Assembly: GCA_945906795.1 (NCBI GenBank)
Contig: CAMDRO010000017.1
Span: forward strand, 1-41,667
Direction of reading: 5' to 3'
DNA length: 41,667 nucleotides
DNA from: Spirosoma fluviale
GTDB lineage: Bacteria > Bacteroidota > Bacteroidia > Cytophagales > Spirosomataceae
In this document: positions 1-8,025 of the stretch, in pieces
Layout: the number at the start of each line of letters is the position of its first letter
Position numbering within the stretch: position 1 is the stretch's first letter
Notes under the pieces: model-generated
The model's database searches: none
Told to the model about the DNA's origin: nothing
The model's input: only the letters and a program-made list of their open reading frames with translations
Made by a program: the position numbers and the translations under genes

Positions 1-63
1 ACTTTTAAAGATCCATCTTTCTCCGATGTTGCGTGAAATATTTTCCGCCGATAAGTAATTCAT
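1..63 (-). CDS. ABC-F family ATPase, N-terminal 21 codons only (partial)
   Basis: Reading leftwards from an ATG at 61-63, an open frame runs off the window edge and encodes MNYLSAENISRNIGERWIFK plus one more residue. This matches the usual start of Bacteroidota ABC-F (Uup/EttA-like) soluble ATPases, in which 'NYLS.EN.S...GER.LF' begins the first nucleotide-binding domain. ABC-F proteins carry two ABC domains and act on ribosomes rather than in transport. No Walker A is visible because the gene is cut. It starts about 23 bases after the tatC stop on the same strand, so it is probably the third gene of a glyA-tatC operon. The family call rests on the short N-terminal pattern only. Confidence 0.72.
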   Translation of the reverse strand, partial: MNYLSAENISRNIGERWIFKS

Positions 64-86
64 ACGATTGTGTTAGTTGAATTCAA

Positions 87-959
87 TTAAGAATTCGATT
101 CAAGGGCTTCTTCCCTCATTTTTTTTCTTAGGACTCTTCCAGATACCCAAATACTGACTTCATACAATCCTAAGAGGGGAAAAGCCACAAGGAGTTGGGA
201 AATTACATCGGGCGAAGGGGTGATGATCGCAGCTACAATTAAGATCACAATCATCGCATGTTTCCTATATTCCCTCATGAAAGAAGGTGTTAGAATGCCT
301 ACTTGGGATAACACAAAAGCCACCATGGGTAGTTGGAATGTCAATCCGCACGCAAGCGTCAACATAGATAATAAGGAGATATAATCGTTAACGTCAAATT
401 GATTTTGAATCGTTGCATCCAATTTGAAATTGGCTAGAAAGTTGATCGCCATAGGAGCAACCACATAATAACCAAAAGAAACCCCGAGGAAAAATAAGGT
501 GGATACCCAGAAAACAGCTCCTTTCGCTGCTTTTAATTCTTTGTTTTTTAAGCCTGGCTTAATGAATCTCCAAAGCTCAAAAAATGCATAGGGGAAGGAA
601 AACAATAATCCAACAATGATCGATTGTGTTAATGCCATCATAAACTGACCCGAAACCTCTCTACTTTGCAGAATGAAGTCCGCTTTTTGCATACACAAAC
701 TGGCCCAACCCGTGATGTCGGCTAAATGGCAAAGCGCTAAATTGGTCGCAAAATCGACTTTTGTTGGCCCCATGATAATGTTGCCAAAAATCTCATTTCT
801 GAAAATCCATGCGGCAATGGTGAAAACCAAAATCGCAGTGATGGATCGCATGATGTGCCAACGTAACTCCTCTAAATGGTCTAGAAACGACATTTCAGTC
901 CCATCTTTCTCTTCTACGTCGTCATCAAAATCATTTTCCCAATCTTGGTCTGTGGCCAT
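87..959 (-). CDS. tatC: Sec-independent protein translocase TatC
   Basis: TatC is the multi-spanning receptor of the twin-arginine translocase and exports folded proteins across the inner membrane. The 290-residue product has the family signature FLDHLEELR at residues 25-33, just before the first membrane helix, followed by several hydrophobic helices and the conserved region around 'FELWRFIKPGL'. The N-terminus carries an acidic extension of about 22 residues (rich in D and E), and the loop between helices 1 and 2 is longer than in the E. coli protein (258 aa). The ATG lies 8 bases after the glyA stop, so the two are probably co-transcribed. No tatA or tatB is in the window. Confidence 0.95.
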   Translation of the reverse strand: MATDQDWENDFDDDVEEKDGTEMSFLDHLEELRWHIMRSITAILVFTIAAWIFRNEIFGNIIMGPTKVDFATNLALCHLADITGWASLCMQKADFILQSREVSGQFMMALTQSIIVGLLFSFPYAFFELWRFIKPGLKNKELKAAKGAVFWVSTLFFLGVSFGYYVVAPMAINFLANFKLDATIQNQFDVNDYISLLSMLTLACGLTFQLPMVAFVLSQVGILTPSFMREYRKHAMIVILIVAAIITPSPDVISQLLVAFPLLGLYEVSIWVSGRVLRKKMREEALESNS

Positions 960-967
960 ATGCTATT

Positions 968-2260
968 TTATAAATAAAGTGGGAATTGTTTAACCCACTC
1001 GTTAACGTCTCCTTTAATCTGTTTTAAAACAGATTCATTATCATGGTGCATGAGGGCTTTGTCGATCATGTCAACAATCTGGCTCATGTCATTTTCTTTT
1101 AAGCCACGTGTGGTCATTGCCGCTGTACCTACTCGCATTCCTGAAGTCACAAAGGGCGATTTATCATCAAAAGGAACCATGTTTTTATTAATGGTAATGT
1201 CCGCTTGGATTAAGGTATTCTCAGCTAATTTGCCACTTAAACCTTTGGGCCTTAAGTCAATCAGCATCAAATGATTGTCTGTTCCTCCTGAAATAATATC
1301 ATATCCTTTACTTAAAAAAGCTTTTGCCATCGCCTGGGCATTGGATTTAACTTGTTGGGCATATTGGCCAAATTCTGGTGTCAAAGCCTCCCCAAAAGCA
1401 ATCGCTTTCGCAGCAATCACATGCTCCAAAGGTCCTCCCTGTGTTCCAGGAAAAACAGCTCCATCGAGACAAGCCGACATCATTTTTAATTCGCCCTTCA
1501 ATGTTTTGAAGCCAAATGGATTCTCAAAATCATTGCCCATCATGATTAAACCACCACGAGGTCCACGTAACGTTTTATGCGTGGTAGTCGTTACAATATG
1601 ACAATGTTGCATCGGATCATTTAACAAACCCTTAGCGATTAAAGCGGATGGATGTGAAATGTCGGCTAATAAAATGGCTCCTATTTTGTCTGCAATAGCT
1701 CTTAAACGTGCATAATCCCAATCACGAGAATAGGCTGAAGCCCCACAAATTAATAACCTAGGATTTTCTTTCAAGGCTATTGCCTCTACCTTATCCCAAT
1801 CAATCAAACCAGTTTCTTTTTCAACGCCATAAAAAAACGCTTGAAAATATTTTCCTGAGAAGTTGACCGGTGAACCATGAGAAAGATGTCCCCCATGCGC
1901 CAAATCAAACCCTAATATCTTATCTCCTGGATTTAAAAACGATAGAAAAACCGCTGCATTGGCTTGCGCACCTGAGTGAGGTTGCACGTTAGCCCATGTA
2001 GCACCAAATAATTTTTTGGCACGTTCGATGGCAATTGTTTCCACGACATCGACTACCTCACATCCTCCGTAATACCTTTTTCCTGGTAAGCCTTCTGCAT
2101 ACTTATTCGTCAAAACACTTCCTTGAGCCTCCATTACTTGAGGGGAGGTGAAGTTTTCAGAAGCAATTAATTCGATACCGAATTCTTGCCTTTGTGCTTC
2201 TTGATTTATTAATGAAAAAATTTCAACGTCTCGCTGGGTGGGGAATGTGCTAGCAGCCAT
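968..2260 (-). CDS. glyA: Serine hydroxymethyltransferase
   Basis: This PLP enzyme interconverts serine and glycine while charging tetrahydrofolate with a one-carbon unit in the cytoplasm. The 430-residue protein is full length for the family. It shows the N-terminal 'LIASENFTS' motif (31-39), '[13 protein letters not shown]' (54-66) and the PLP-lysine motif '[14 protein letters not shown]', with the Schiff-base lysine at position 229, the same number as in E. coli GlyA. The ATG at 2258-2260 is the only sensible start. It is the first gene of the leftward glyA-tatC-ABC-F group and diverges from dsbD across a 174-base gap. Confidence 0.98.
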   Translation of the reverse strand: MAASTFPTQRDVEIFSLINQEAQRQEFGIELIASENFTSPQVMEAQGSVLTNKYAEGLPGKRYYGGCEVVDVVETIAIERAKKLFGATWANVQPHSGAQANAAVFLSFLNPGDKILGFDLAHGGHLSHGSPVNFSGKYFQAFFYGVEKETGLIDWDKVEAIALKENPRLLICGASAYSRDWDYARLRAIADKIGAILLADISHPSALIAKGLLNDPMQHCHIVTTTTHKTLRGPRGGLIMMGNDFENPFGFKTLKGELKMMSACLDGAVFPGTQGGPLEHVIAAKAIAFGEALTPEFGQYAQQVKSNAQAMAKAFLSKGYDIISGGTDNHLMLIDLRPKGLSGKLAENTLIQADITINKNMVPFDDKSPFVTSGMRVGTAAMTTRGLKENDMSQIVDMIDKALMHHDNESVLKQIKGDVNEWVKQFPLYL

Positions 2261-2381
2261 GTAATAAATGTAGATTGAATTTCGTTTTAAAGAGTTTAAA
2301 ATTACGAATTTTTAACGGAATAGAAAAACGATCATTCTCCATTTTTGAATAAATATCCCATGAGGTTCCACTATTTTTTGT

Positions 2382-2389
2382 TAATTTTG
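2382..2389 (+). promoter_or_regulatory. Possible -7 box of the dsbD promoter
   Basis: TAATTTTG fits the Bacteroidota -7 consensus TAnnTTTG and would place transcription start about 40 bases before the dsbD ATG. No convincing TTTG lies 17-23 bases upstream, so this is only a candidate. The rest of the 174-base glyA/dsbD gap is AT-rich with no hairpin or RNA motif that I recognise. Confidence 0.3.
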
Positions 2390-2434
2390 AATCTTTAAAA
2401 AAATAGGGAAGAAGCGATTTAAAAATTATAGAGA

Positions 2435-4408
2435 ATGAAACTGAAATTAATCATTTTGCTTTTCGTGGGTTTTGTTGGATTTACTGGCACGGCCCAAAAA
2501 ATCACTCCAGCAAAATGGTCATGGACTTTGGAGCCATTAAATCCTACGTTGGGCCAGAGCGCAGAAATTATATTTAAAGTTAAAATTGATAAAGGTTGGT
2601 ACTTATATTCATCCGATTTTGATAAAGAATTAGGGCCTGTGGTCACGACCATTAAAATTAAAGAGGGCCTTGGTGTATCTCTTGACGGACCCTTGCGTGC
2701 GATAAATCCACATTCAAAATTTGACAAAGAGATTTGGAATGGTACCTATACCTATTTCACCGAGGAGGCGGAATTTCGCCAAACAGTGAAAATAAGTTCA
2801 GACTCTTGGAAGATTGACGGATCGTATGATGCTCAAACTTGTTCGAATGAAAGTGGTTTGTGTGTGCCCATCAAAGGTCCATTTTTGATAAGTTCTAAAA
2901 TAGGTGCATCCTCTACGCCTGAGGATTCAAAAAAAAAAATCTCTAGTACAGCCTTAAATTTAGTTGAACCTGTAGAGGATCAGTCCTTATGGCAATTTTT
3001 CTGGGTGGCGATGGGGGCTGGTTTGTTGGCCTTGCTCACTCCCTGTGTGTATCCCCTCATTCCCATGACGGTTAGTTTTTTCACCAAACAGCAAGGGGGT
3101 AAAAAATTGGCTTTTCTATATGGATTCTTCATTGTCTTAATCTATGTCTTTTTTGGGACCATTTTAGCTTTTTTTGCCGGGGCTAGTTTTGCTAATTTTT
3201 TAAGTACACATTGGGTTCCGAACCTGTTGTTTTTTGCTATTTTTATTCTTTTTGGCATTTCTTTTTTAGGGGCATTCGAAATTGTTTTACCTTCTAGTTT
3301 GGTCAATAAAGTTGATGCAAAATCGGATAAAGGCGGATTATTAGGGGTGTTCTTCATGGCATTTACGCTGGTTTTAGTCTCATTTTCTTGCACGGGACCT
3401 TTGGCAGGATCTATTTTGATTGCCTCATCCCAAGGAGTATTTCTGAAGCCAATCATTGGGATGTTAGGATTTTCATTGGCCTTTGCCATTCCATTTACGA
3501 TGTTTGCTATTTTTCCTGGGTTTATACAAAAAATGCCTAAGTCGGGCAATTGGATGAACGAAGTAAAAGTGGTGTTGGGCTTTTTAGAAATTGCCTTAGC
3601 ATTCAAGTTTTTAAGTGTGGCGGACCAAGTGTATCATTGGCATTTACTAGACCGTGAAATCTTTTTAGCCATTTGGATTGCCATTTTCACCGCTTTAACC
3701 TTGTATTTATTTGGTAAAATTTCTTTGCCACATGATGGACCCTCTGGAAAATTATCGGTTCCAAGAGCGCTTTTTGCCACGGCTTTTCTTGCCTTCGTGA
3801 TTTATTTAACCCCAGGAATGTTTGGTGCTCCATTAAAGGGTTTGTCTGGTTGGTTGCCTCCGATGTCAAGTCAGGATTTTAAGGGCTCGTCGGTAGAGGC
3901 CAATAATAATCCTAACAGCTTGGATTCCAAAACTCGAGTTACCTATAGTGAGTTCCTGAAATTGCCATTGGGTCTGAATGGATTTTTTGATTTTGAGGAG
4001 GCTAAGGCTTATGCCCAACAAGTAGGAAAGCCTCTTTTTATAGACTTTACGGGACATGGTTGCGTCAACTGCAGGAAAATGGAGGAATACGTATGGTCTG
4101 ATCCTGCGGTATTGGCCATTCTTAAGAATGACTATGTCATTGTCGCTTTATACTGTGATGATAAAACGGAGCTTCCTGAAAATAAGTGGTACGTCTCTAA
4201 AGTCGACGGTCAAGATAAAAAGACTTTGGGCGATCAAAATTTAGATTTTCAAATCTCTCGGTTCAATTCCAATGCTCAACCTCATTATGTGCTTTTAGAT
4301 CCAAGAAAGGACGGTGCTCCTATGGTTAAGCCGGTCGCTTTTGACGCTGATATTAACCATTTTATTTCGTTCCTTAAAAAAGGAATTGACGTCTATAAAT
4401 CAAAGTAA
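2435..4408 (+). CDS. dsbD: Thiol:disulfide interchange protein DsbD
   Basis: DsbD carries electrons from cytoplasmic thioredoxin through the inner membrane to periplasmic thiol partners, including those of cytochrome c maturation. All three modules are present in 657 residues. After a signal peptide (about 1-20) comes an N-terminal DsbD-alpha/DsbC-like domain with cysteines C136 and C143. The CcdA-like membrane core follows from about residue 185, with the paired cysteines in 'LTPCVYPL' (C204) and 'SCTGPLAG' (C319). The C-terminal thioredoxin domain has 'GHGCVNCRKM' (C543 and C546). Every redox cysteine is present, so it should be functional. The next gene begins two bases after its stop. Confidence 0.96.
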   Translation: MKLKLIILLFVGFVGFTGTAQKITPAKWSWTLEPLNPTLGQSAEIIFKVKIDKGWYLYSSDFDKELGPVVTTIKIKEGLGVSLDGPLRAINPHSKFDKEIWNGTYTYFTEEAEFRQTVKISSDSWKIDGSYDAQTCSNESGLCVPIKGPFLISSKIGASSTPEDSKKKISSTALNLVEPVEDQSLWQFFWVAMGAGLLALLTPCVYPLIPMTVSFFTKQQGGKKLAFLYGFFIVLIYVFFGTILAFFAGASFANFLSTHWVPNLLFFAIFILFGISFLGAFEIVLPSSLVNKVDAKSDKGGLLGVFFMAFTLVLVSFSCTGPLAGSILIASSQGVFLKPIIGMLGFSLAFAIPFTMFAIFPGFIQKMPKSGNWMNEVKVVLGFLEIALAFKFLSVADQVYHWHLLDREIFLAIWIAIFTALTLYLFGKISLPHDGPSGKLSVPRALFATAFLAFVIYLTPGMFGAPLKGLSGWLPPMSSQDFKGSSVEANNNPNSLDSKTRVTYSEFLKLPLGLNGFFDFEEAKAYAQQVGKPLFIDFTGHGCVNCRKMEEYVWSDPAVLAILKNDYVIVALYCDDKTELPENKWYVSKVDGQDKKTLGDQNLDFQISRFNSNAQPHYVLLDPRKDGAPMVKPVAFDADINHFISFLKKGIDVYKSK

Positions 4409-4410
4409 AT

Positions 4411-4857
4411 ATGTCTTGGGGAGCTTATTCGGGAGTGATGATTGCCACAGGTTTGAAGTTTATCGCTGGACCTATTACCGGATTTGGTCTTGGATTAACT
4501 TGGTATGAAACCGTCATTTTTACTTGGCTTGGCGCGATGCTGACGATTTCATTAACCTTAAGCATGGGCAAACTATTGATTGAGTTTATCGGTCGATTCA
4601 GAAAGCAGAAACCCATTATATTTTCAAAGAGAGTTCGTTATGCCGTTCAGATTTGGCAAAAATTTGGCATCAAAGGTATTGCAGCCTTGACCCCTCTGAT
4701 ATTCACACCCATTGGTGGTAGTTTATTAGCCTTGTCTTTTAAGGTGCCATTGCCTCGCGTACTCTTTTTTATGGCAATATCCTCCTTTTTATGGGCCTTA
4801 TTTTATACGGGGGCAATCTATCAGTTGACCTTTATTCGCGAGTGGTTTGGGCAATAA
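4411..4857 (+). CDS. Conserved small integral membrane protein, function unknown
   Basis: This 148-residue protein has about four hydrophobic segments (near 5-25, 32-55, 85-105 and 112-135), a basic loop (about 62-78, 'RFRKQKP') and a proline/glycine-rich motif 'LTPLIFTPIGGSLLA' between helices. The layout recalls COG2426 'small multidrug export'-type proteins, but I cannot confirm that family. The ATG follows the dsbD stop by two bases, which points to translational coupling and a membrane role linked to DsbD or simply co-expressed with it. A strong terminator begins right at its stop codon. Confidence 0.8.
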   Translation: MSWGAYSGVMIATGLKFIAGPITGFGLGLTWYETVIFTWLGAMLTISLTLSMGKLLIEFIGRFRKQKPIIFSKRVRYAVQIWQKFGIKGIAALTPLIFTPIGGSLLALSFKVPLPRVLFFMAISSFLWALFYTGAIYQLTFIREWFGQ

Positions 4858-4858
4858 A

Positions 4859-4879
4859 AAAGCCGGATAAACCGGCTTT
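4859..4879. terminator. Bidirectional intrinsic terminator
   Basis: The 8-bp perfect stem AAAGCCGG / CCGGCTTT with a 5-base loop (ATAAA) is flanked by A-runs on the left and T-rich sequence on the right. It sits between the end of the dsbD transcript and the convergent small lipoprotein gene, so it can serve both strands. Confidence 0.85.
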
Positions 4880-4900
4880 AAAATATGTTAAAGGGAAAGA

Positions 4901-5149
4901 TTAATTTCCTTGGTTGATACTTTTTCCACTAAACATTTTCTCGCGAAGTGCATTTGCTTTTAACTCTAATTCCGGCTTAGCATCATATTTATTTTTTAAC
5001 TGAACCGCAGCGCTATCTGGATGAACCCCATACACATAAACTTCCCCAGCATTTAAATCTTTTTGCTTGATAGTATTGTTTTTTTGATAGTCACAAGCCG
5101 TTGCCATAAAGGCTAAAGCGATAATTGGAAGTAGTTTTTCTAATTTCAT
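4901..5149 (-). CDS. Small predicted lipoprotein, unknown function
   Basis: I start this 82-residue product at the ATG at 5147-5149, because it gives a clean lipoprotein signal: MKLEK, a hydrophobic core, then 'FMATAC' with the lipidated cysteine at residue 19. An upstream frame extension exists but would bury the signal peptide. The mature part is polar, with 'GEVYVYGVHPDSAAVQLKNK', and matches no domain I know. A -7 box lies about 27 bases upstream. It is separated from the M3 peptidase gene by 76 bases and probably has its own promoter. Confidence 0.75.
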   Translation of the reverse strand: MKLEKLLPIIALAFMATACDYQKNNTIKQKDLNAGEVYVYGVHPDSAAVQLKNKYDAKPELELKANALREKMFSGKSINQGN

Positions 5150-5175
5150 TCTCTTGTTAGGACAAATTGTTGGCA

Positions 5176-5183
5176 CAAAAATA
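5176..5183 (-). promoter_or_regulatory. Candidate -7 promoter box for the small lipoprotein
   Basis: On the minus strand the sequence reads TATTTTTG, an exact TAnnTTTG match, and a T-run lies 17 bases upstream in place of a clear TTTG. Transcription would start about 20 bases before the ATG. Confidence 0.45.
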
Positions 5184-5225
5184 AGGCCAAATTTTGTATT
5201 AAAAAAGTTTCGAAGCTTCTAAGCC

Positions 5226-6956
5226 CTAGCTTTCCTCTAAATTTTTGATTTTCTCTGATAAAAATGACATTAATTCGGCGATGTAGTCTTCGCTAAAATT
5301 AAATTCGATCCCAGCTTTTGCATAAATGGATTTGATGGGTTCTGTGTAACCTACTGATAATGCCTCTAAATAATTTGATAAAGCTAGCTTTGGGTTTTGG
5401 CAATAATTTCTCCAAACCGCCAATGCCCCTAATTGGGCTATCGCATATTCAATGTAATAAAAGGGCACTTCATACAAGTGTAATTGCTTTTGCCAAACAT
5501 GTGATTTTATTTCTTCCAGTCCGGTCCAATCAGTCATTTGATCCGCAAATCGGGCCAATATTTCATTCCATTTTTCTTCTCTTTGGGCTAAAGTATGTGC
5601 TGGATTTTCATAGATCCAATGTTGGAATGCATCGATCGTCGCCACCCAAGGTAAGGTTTCTAGAATATCTTCCAAGTGTTTGATTTTGGCTCGTTTTGCG
5701 TCTTCAGGATTTTCAAAGTAAATATCCCACTCGTCCATCGTGATTAATTCCATGCTCATGGAGGCAAGTTCCGCTACTTCTGAGGGAAAATTTCGGAAAG
5801 CGTTCAGTGAAAGTTCCTTGGTTAAAATGGAATGGACCGCATGTCCACCTTCATGTAATAAAGTGACCATGTCTCGCACTTGGCCCGCGGCGTTCATGAA
5901 AATAAATGGAAATCCAGTTTCTTCTAATGGGTAATTATATCCGCCCGGGTTTTTGCCTTTTCTTGAATCTAAATCAAAGCGATCTAGTTTCACCATTTCC
6001 CTCAGGCAATCACCTAAAAAAGGATCTAAATGATCAAATACCCGAATCGTTTTTTCCAATAACTCTTCCCCTGTTTTGAAGGGTTTTAATGGCTTGCGGC
6101 CTAGAGGGTCCACGGATTTATCCCAGGGCCTGAGAGAATCTACACCTAAAGTTTTTTTCCTTTTGGTGGCTAATTCATTTAATATAGGTTTGATTGTTTT
6201 TTCTACGGCTGCATGAAATTCAAAACAATCCGCTGGGGTATAGTCAAACCGGCCTAAGCTCGCAAAAGAAAAATCCCTAAAGTTTTCAAATCCGGCTTGT
6301 AAGGCCACTTGATTTCTTTTGCCTATTAAATCACTGTAAAGCGAATTTAATTCATCTTTGATACCAATTCTTTGGGCTGCAACTTTCCGGTAAACAGCTT
6401 CTCTTACCTCTCGATCGGTCGACTCTAAATAGGCGCTGGCTTGCTGGAGCGTTTTTTCCTCCCCGTCAATTTCCACCATGAGCGCACCGCTTAACGCACC
6501 ATGTTGGCTTTCTAAATTTTGTAATTCAGTAAACAGGGGGATGTTTTCTTCTCTAAAAATTTCGATGGATTTTTTTATGCTTCTCAACATAATCGAGAAT
6601 CCCTTCGTGTTTACTTGATCCGACAATCCGGAATCAATCACTTTTTTATTCCAAGCATCATCAAAGACAGAGGCATTGGGCATGATTTCATTGACAAATT
6701 GCTGATAGCCTTTTTGTAAATTTTCGCTTTGATTGTCGCAAGACATTTTGATATATCGCCAAGCAAAATTTTCTGATAGATAGCTTTCAAGCTCAGATCG
6801 GTTTTTGCAAAAATCCTCGAGTGAATGTAAATCAAAAATTTCTTGTGCACTTAATTGTTCAAAATAAGGCAAAACACTTTCCCATGTACTTAAAGAAAAG
6901 TTTTGAGGCAACAATGTTCGATTGATTATTTGTGGGTTGACCGTACGTTTTATCAT
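5226..6956 (-). CDS. M3 family oligoendopeptidase (PepF-like zinc metallopeptidase)
   Basis: This is a cytoplasmic zinc peptidase that cleaves short peptides. The 576-residue length suits the family. The zinc-binding HExxH motif is HEGGH at 368-372, and the downstream glutamate region 'FPSEVAELASMSMEL' (about 390-404) supplies the third ligand. The N-terminal half is helical, as expected for the domain that closes over the M3 active-site channel. There is no signal peptide. Its ATG lies 9 bases after the stop of the flavin reductase gene on the same strand, so it is probably the last gene of the 9531-to-5226 transcript. Confidence 0.93.
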   Translation of the reverse strand: MIKRTVNPQIINRTLLPQNFSLSTWESVLPYFEQLSAQEIFDLHSLEDFCKNRSELESYLSENFAWRYIKMSCDNQSENLQKGYQQFVNEIMPNASVFDDAWNKKVIDSGLSDQVNTKGFSIMLRSIKKSIEIFREENIPLFTELQNLESQHGALSGALMVEIDGEEKTLQQASAYLESTDREVREAVYRKVAAQRIGIKDELNSLYSDLIGKRNQVALQAGFENFRDFSFASLGRFDYTPADCFEFHAAVEKTIKPILNELATKRKKTLGVDSLRPWDKSVDPLGRKPLKPFKTGEELLEKTIRVFDHLDPFLGDCLREMVKLDRFDLDSRKGKNPGGYNYPLEETGFPFIFMNAAGQVRDMVTLLHEGGHAVHSILTKELSLNAFRNFPSEVAELASMSMELITMDEWDIYFENPEDAKRAKIKHLEDILETLPWVATIDAFQHWIYENPAHTLAQREEKWNEILARFADQMTDWTGLEEIKSHVWQKQLHLYEVPFYYIEYAIAQLGALAVWRNYCQNPKLALSNYLEALSVGYTEPIKSIYAKAGIEFNFSEDYIAELMSFLSEKIKNLEES

Positions 6957-6965
6957 TTGTTTTTT

Positions 6966-8024
6966 TTAATCTAAATTAATGACTACTCCTTCACTCATCG
7001 GATGGGCCACACAGGTTAATATATATCCTTTTTTAATTTCGTTATCTGTTAGCCCATCTTCTTCATCCATGATTACATTGCCACTGGTGCATAATCCCAT
7101 GCAGGCCGTACACATTCCCGCTTGGCAGGAATAGGGAATGTCGATGTCCGCTTCTAAGGCGGCTTCTAAAATAGTTTCACTTGGCAATACTGTCACGGTA
7201 TGAGATTTTCCCTCAAAAATTAAGGTTACTTCTTGGGCTTTTAAACTTCCATCTTCCTCTGCCTTTGCCGTTTCTTCGCTCGCATTTGATGAAAAGAATT
7301 CCTTCAAAATGTGCTTCATGGGAACATCAAACATAGCTAGCGATTTTTCTACCTCGCTCATCATTCCAGCCGGTCCACACATATAATAAAAGGCGGTGGG
7401 TATGTCAATGCCAAACTCTTGTTTTAAATAAAAAACCATGGATGCTTGGTTGATACGCCCCTTAAAACCAGGCCATGTGTGTGAAGGCTGGCTGATGACG
7501 TGTACCAATTTGAACCGGGAGGCATGTTGGGTTTCTAGCGATTCCAATGCTTTTTTAAAGATAATTTGTTGCTCATTTCTTGAGCCATAAATCAAATAAA
7601 CACGAGATTTAGGCTCCGAATGCAACACGGTTTTGATCATGGAGAATAGGGGAGTGATCCCAGATCCAGCGGCCACAAAAACATAAGTTTTGTTCGAGTC
7701 AACTTGCGGTTCAATCCAGAAATTGCCCATAGGCTCGATAACCTCTAGGCTGCCGCCTACTTTCACGTGGTCACATAAGTAGTTGGACACAAGGCCTCCT
7801 TCGATTCTTTTGACTGTAATCGCTGGTGAAGTGTTCGTTTTAGGGGATGAGGAAAGGGAATAACTTCTCCTGATTTTTTGCCCACCAATTTCCAGAATAA
7901 GGGTGAAAAACTGACCCGAAACGTAGGAGATGGTATTGTGTATAGGATGCCAAAAATGGATGGTTTTGGTGTCATCCGTTTCTTCGGTAATCTCCTTAAT
8001 CGTCAAATGTAATCTCTGATTCAT
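6966..8024 (-). CDS. Ferredoxin-NADP reductase-like flavoprotein with C-terminal 2Fe-2S domain (PaaE-like)
   Basis: The 352-residue protein joins an FAD-binding domain ('RRSYSLSSS', 52-60), an NAD(P)-binding domain ('AAGSGITPLFS', 118-128) and a plant-type 2Fe-2S ferredoxin domain with C300-x4-C305-x2-C308-x29-C338. This order is that of PaaE and related class IA oxygenase reductases, which pass electrons from NAD(P)H to an oxygenase or desaturase. No oxygenase partner is adjacent and no other paa genes are present, so the partner is unknown. I use the ATG at 8022-8024, one base after the stop of the GHL10 gene. The longer frame would overlap that gene and lacks family similarity. Confidence 0.92.
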   Translation of the reverse strand: MNQRLHLTIKEITEETDDTKTIHFWHPIHNTISYVSGQFFTLILEIGGQKIRRSYSLSSSPKTNTSPAITVKRIEGGLVSNYLCDHVKVGGSLEVIEPMGNFWIEPQVDSNKTYVFVAAGSGITPLFSMIKTVLHSEPKSRVYLIYGSRNEQQIIFKKALESLETQHASRFKLVHVISQPSHTWPGFKGRINQASMVFYLKQEFGIDIPTAFYYMCGPAGMMSEVEKSLAMFDVPMKHILKEFFSSNASEETAKAEEDGSLKAQEVTLIFEGKSHTVTVLPSETILEAALEADIDIPYSCQAGMCTACMGLCTSGNVIMDEEDGLTDNEIKKGYILTCVAHPMSEGVVINLD

Positions 8025-8025
8025 G

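Noticed and set aside
79-112. Two GAATTC copies and a TTGAAT/ATTCAA repeat near the tatC stop
   Set aside because: The arms are short, the loop is long and no T-run follows, so it is not a convincing terminator.
673-993. Open frame of 106 codons on the plus strand inside tatC
   Set aside because: It lies antisense to tatC, has no domain signature and no ribosome-binding context. It is a shadow of the real gene.
2261-2434. Search for a riboswitch or small RNA in the glyA/dsbD gap
   Set aside because: No stable stem, conserved core or T-box-like pattern is visible; the gap is only AT-rich.
6966-8024. Membership of a phenylacetate degradation (paa) operon
   Set aside because: No paaA-D or paaG-K genes are adjacent; the domain order alone is shared by many oxygenase reductases.
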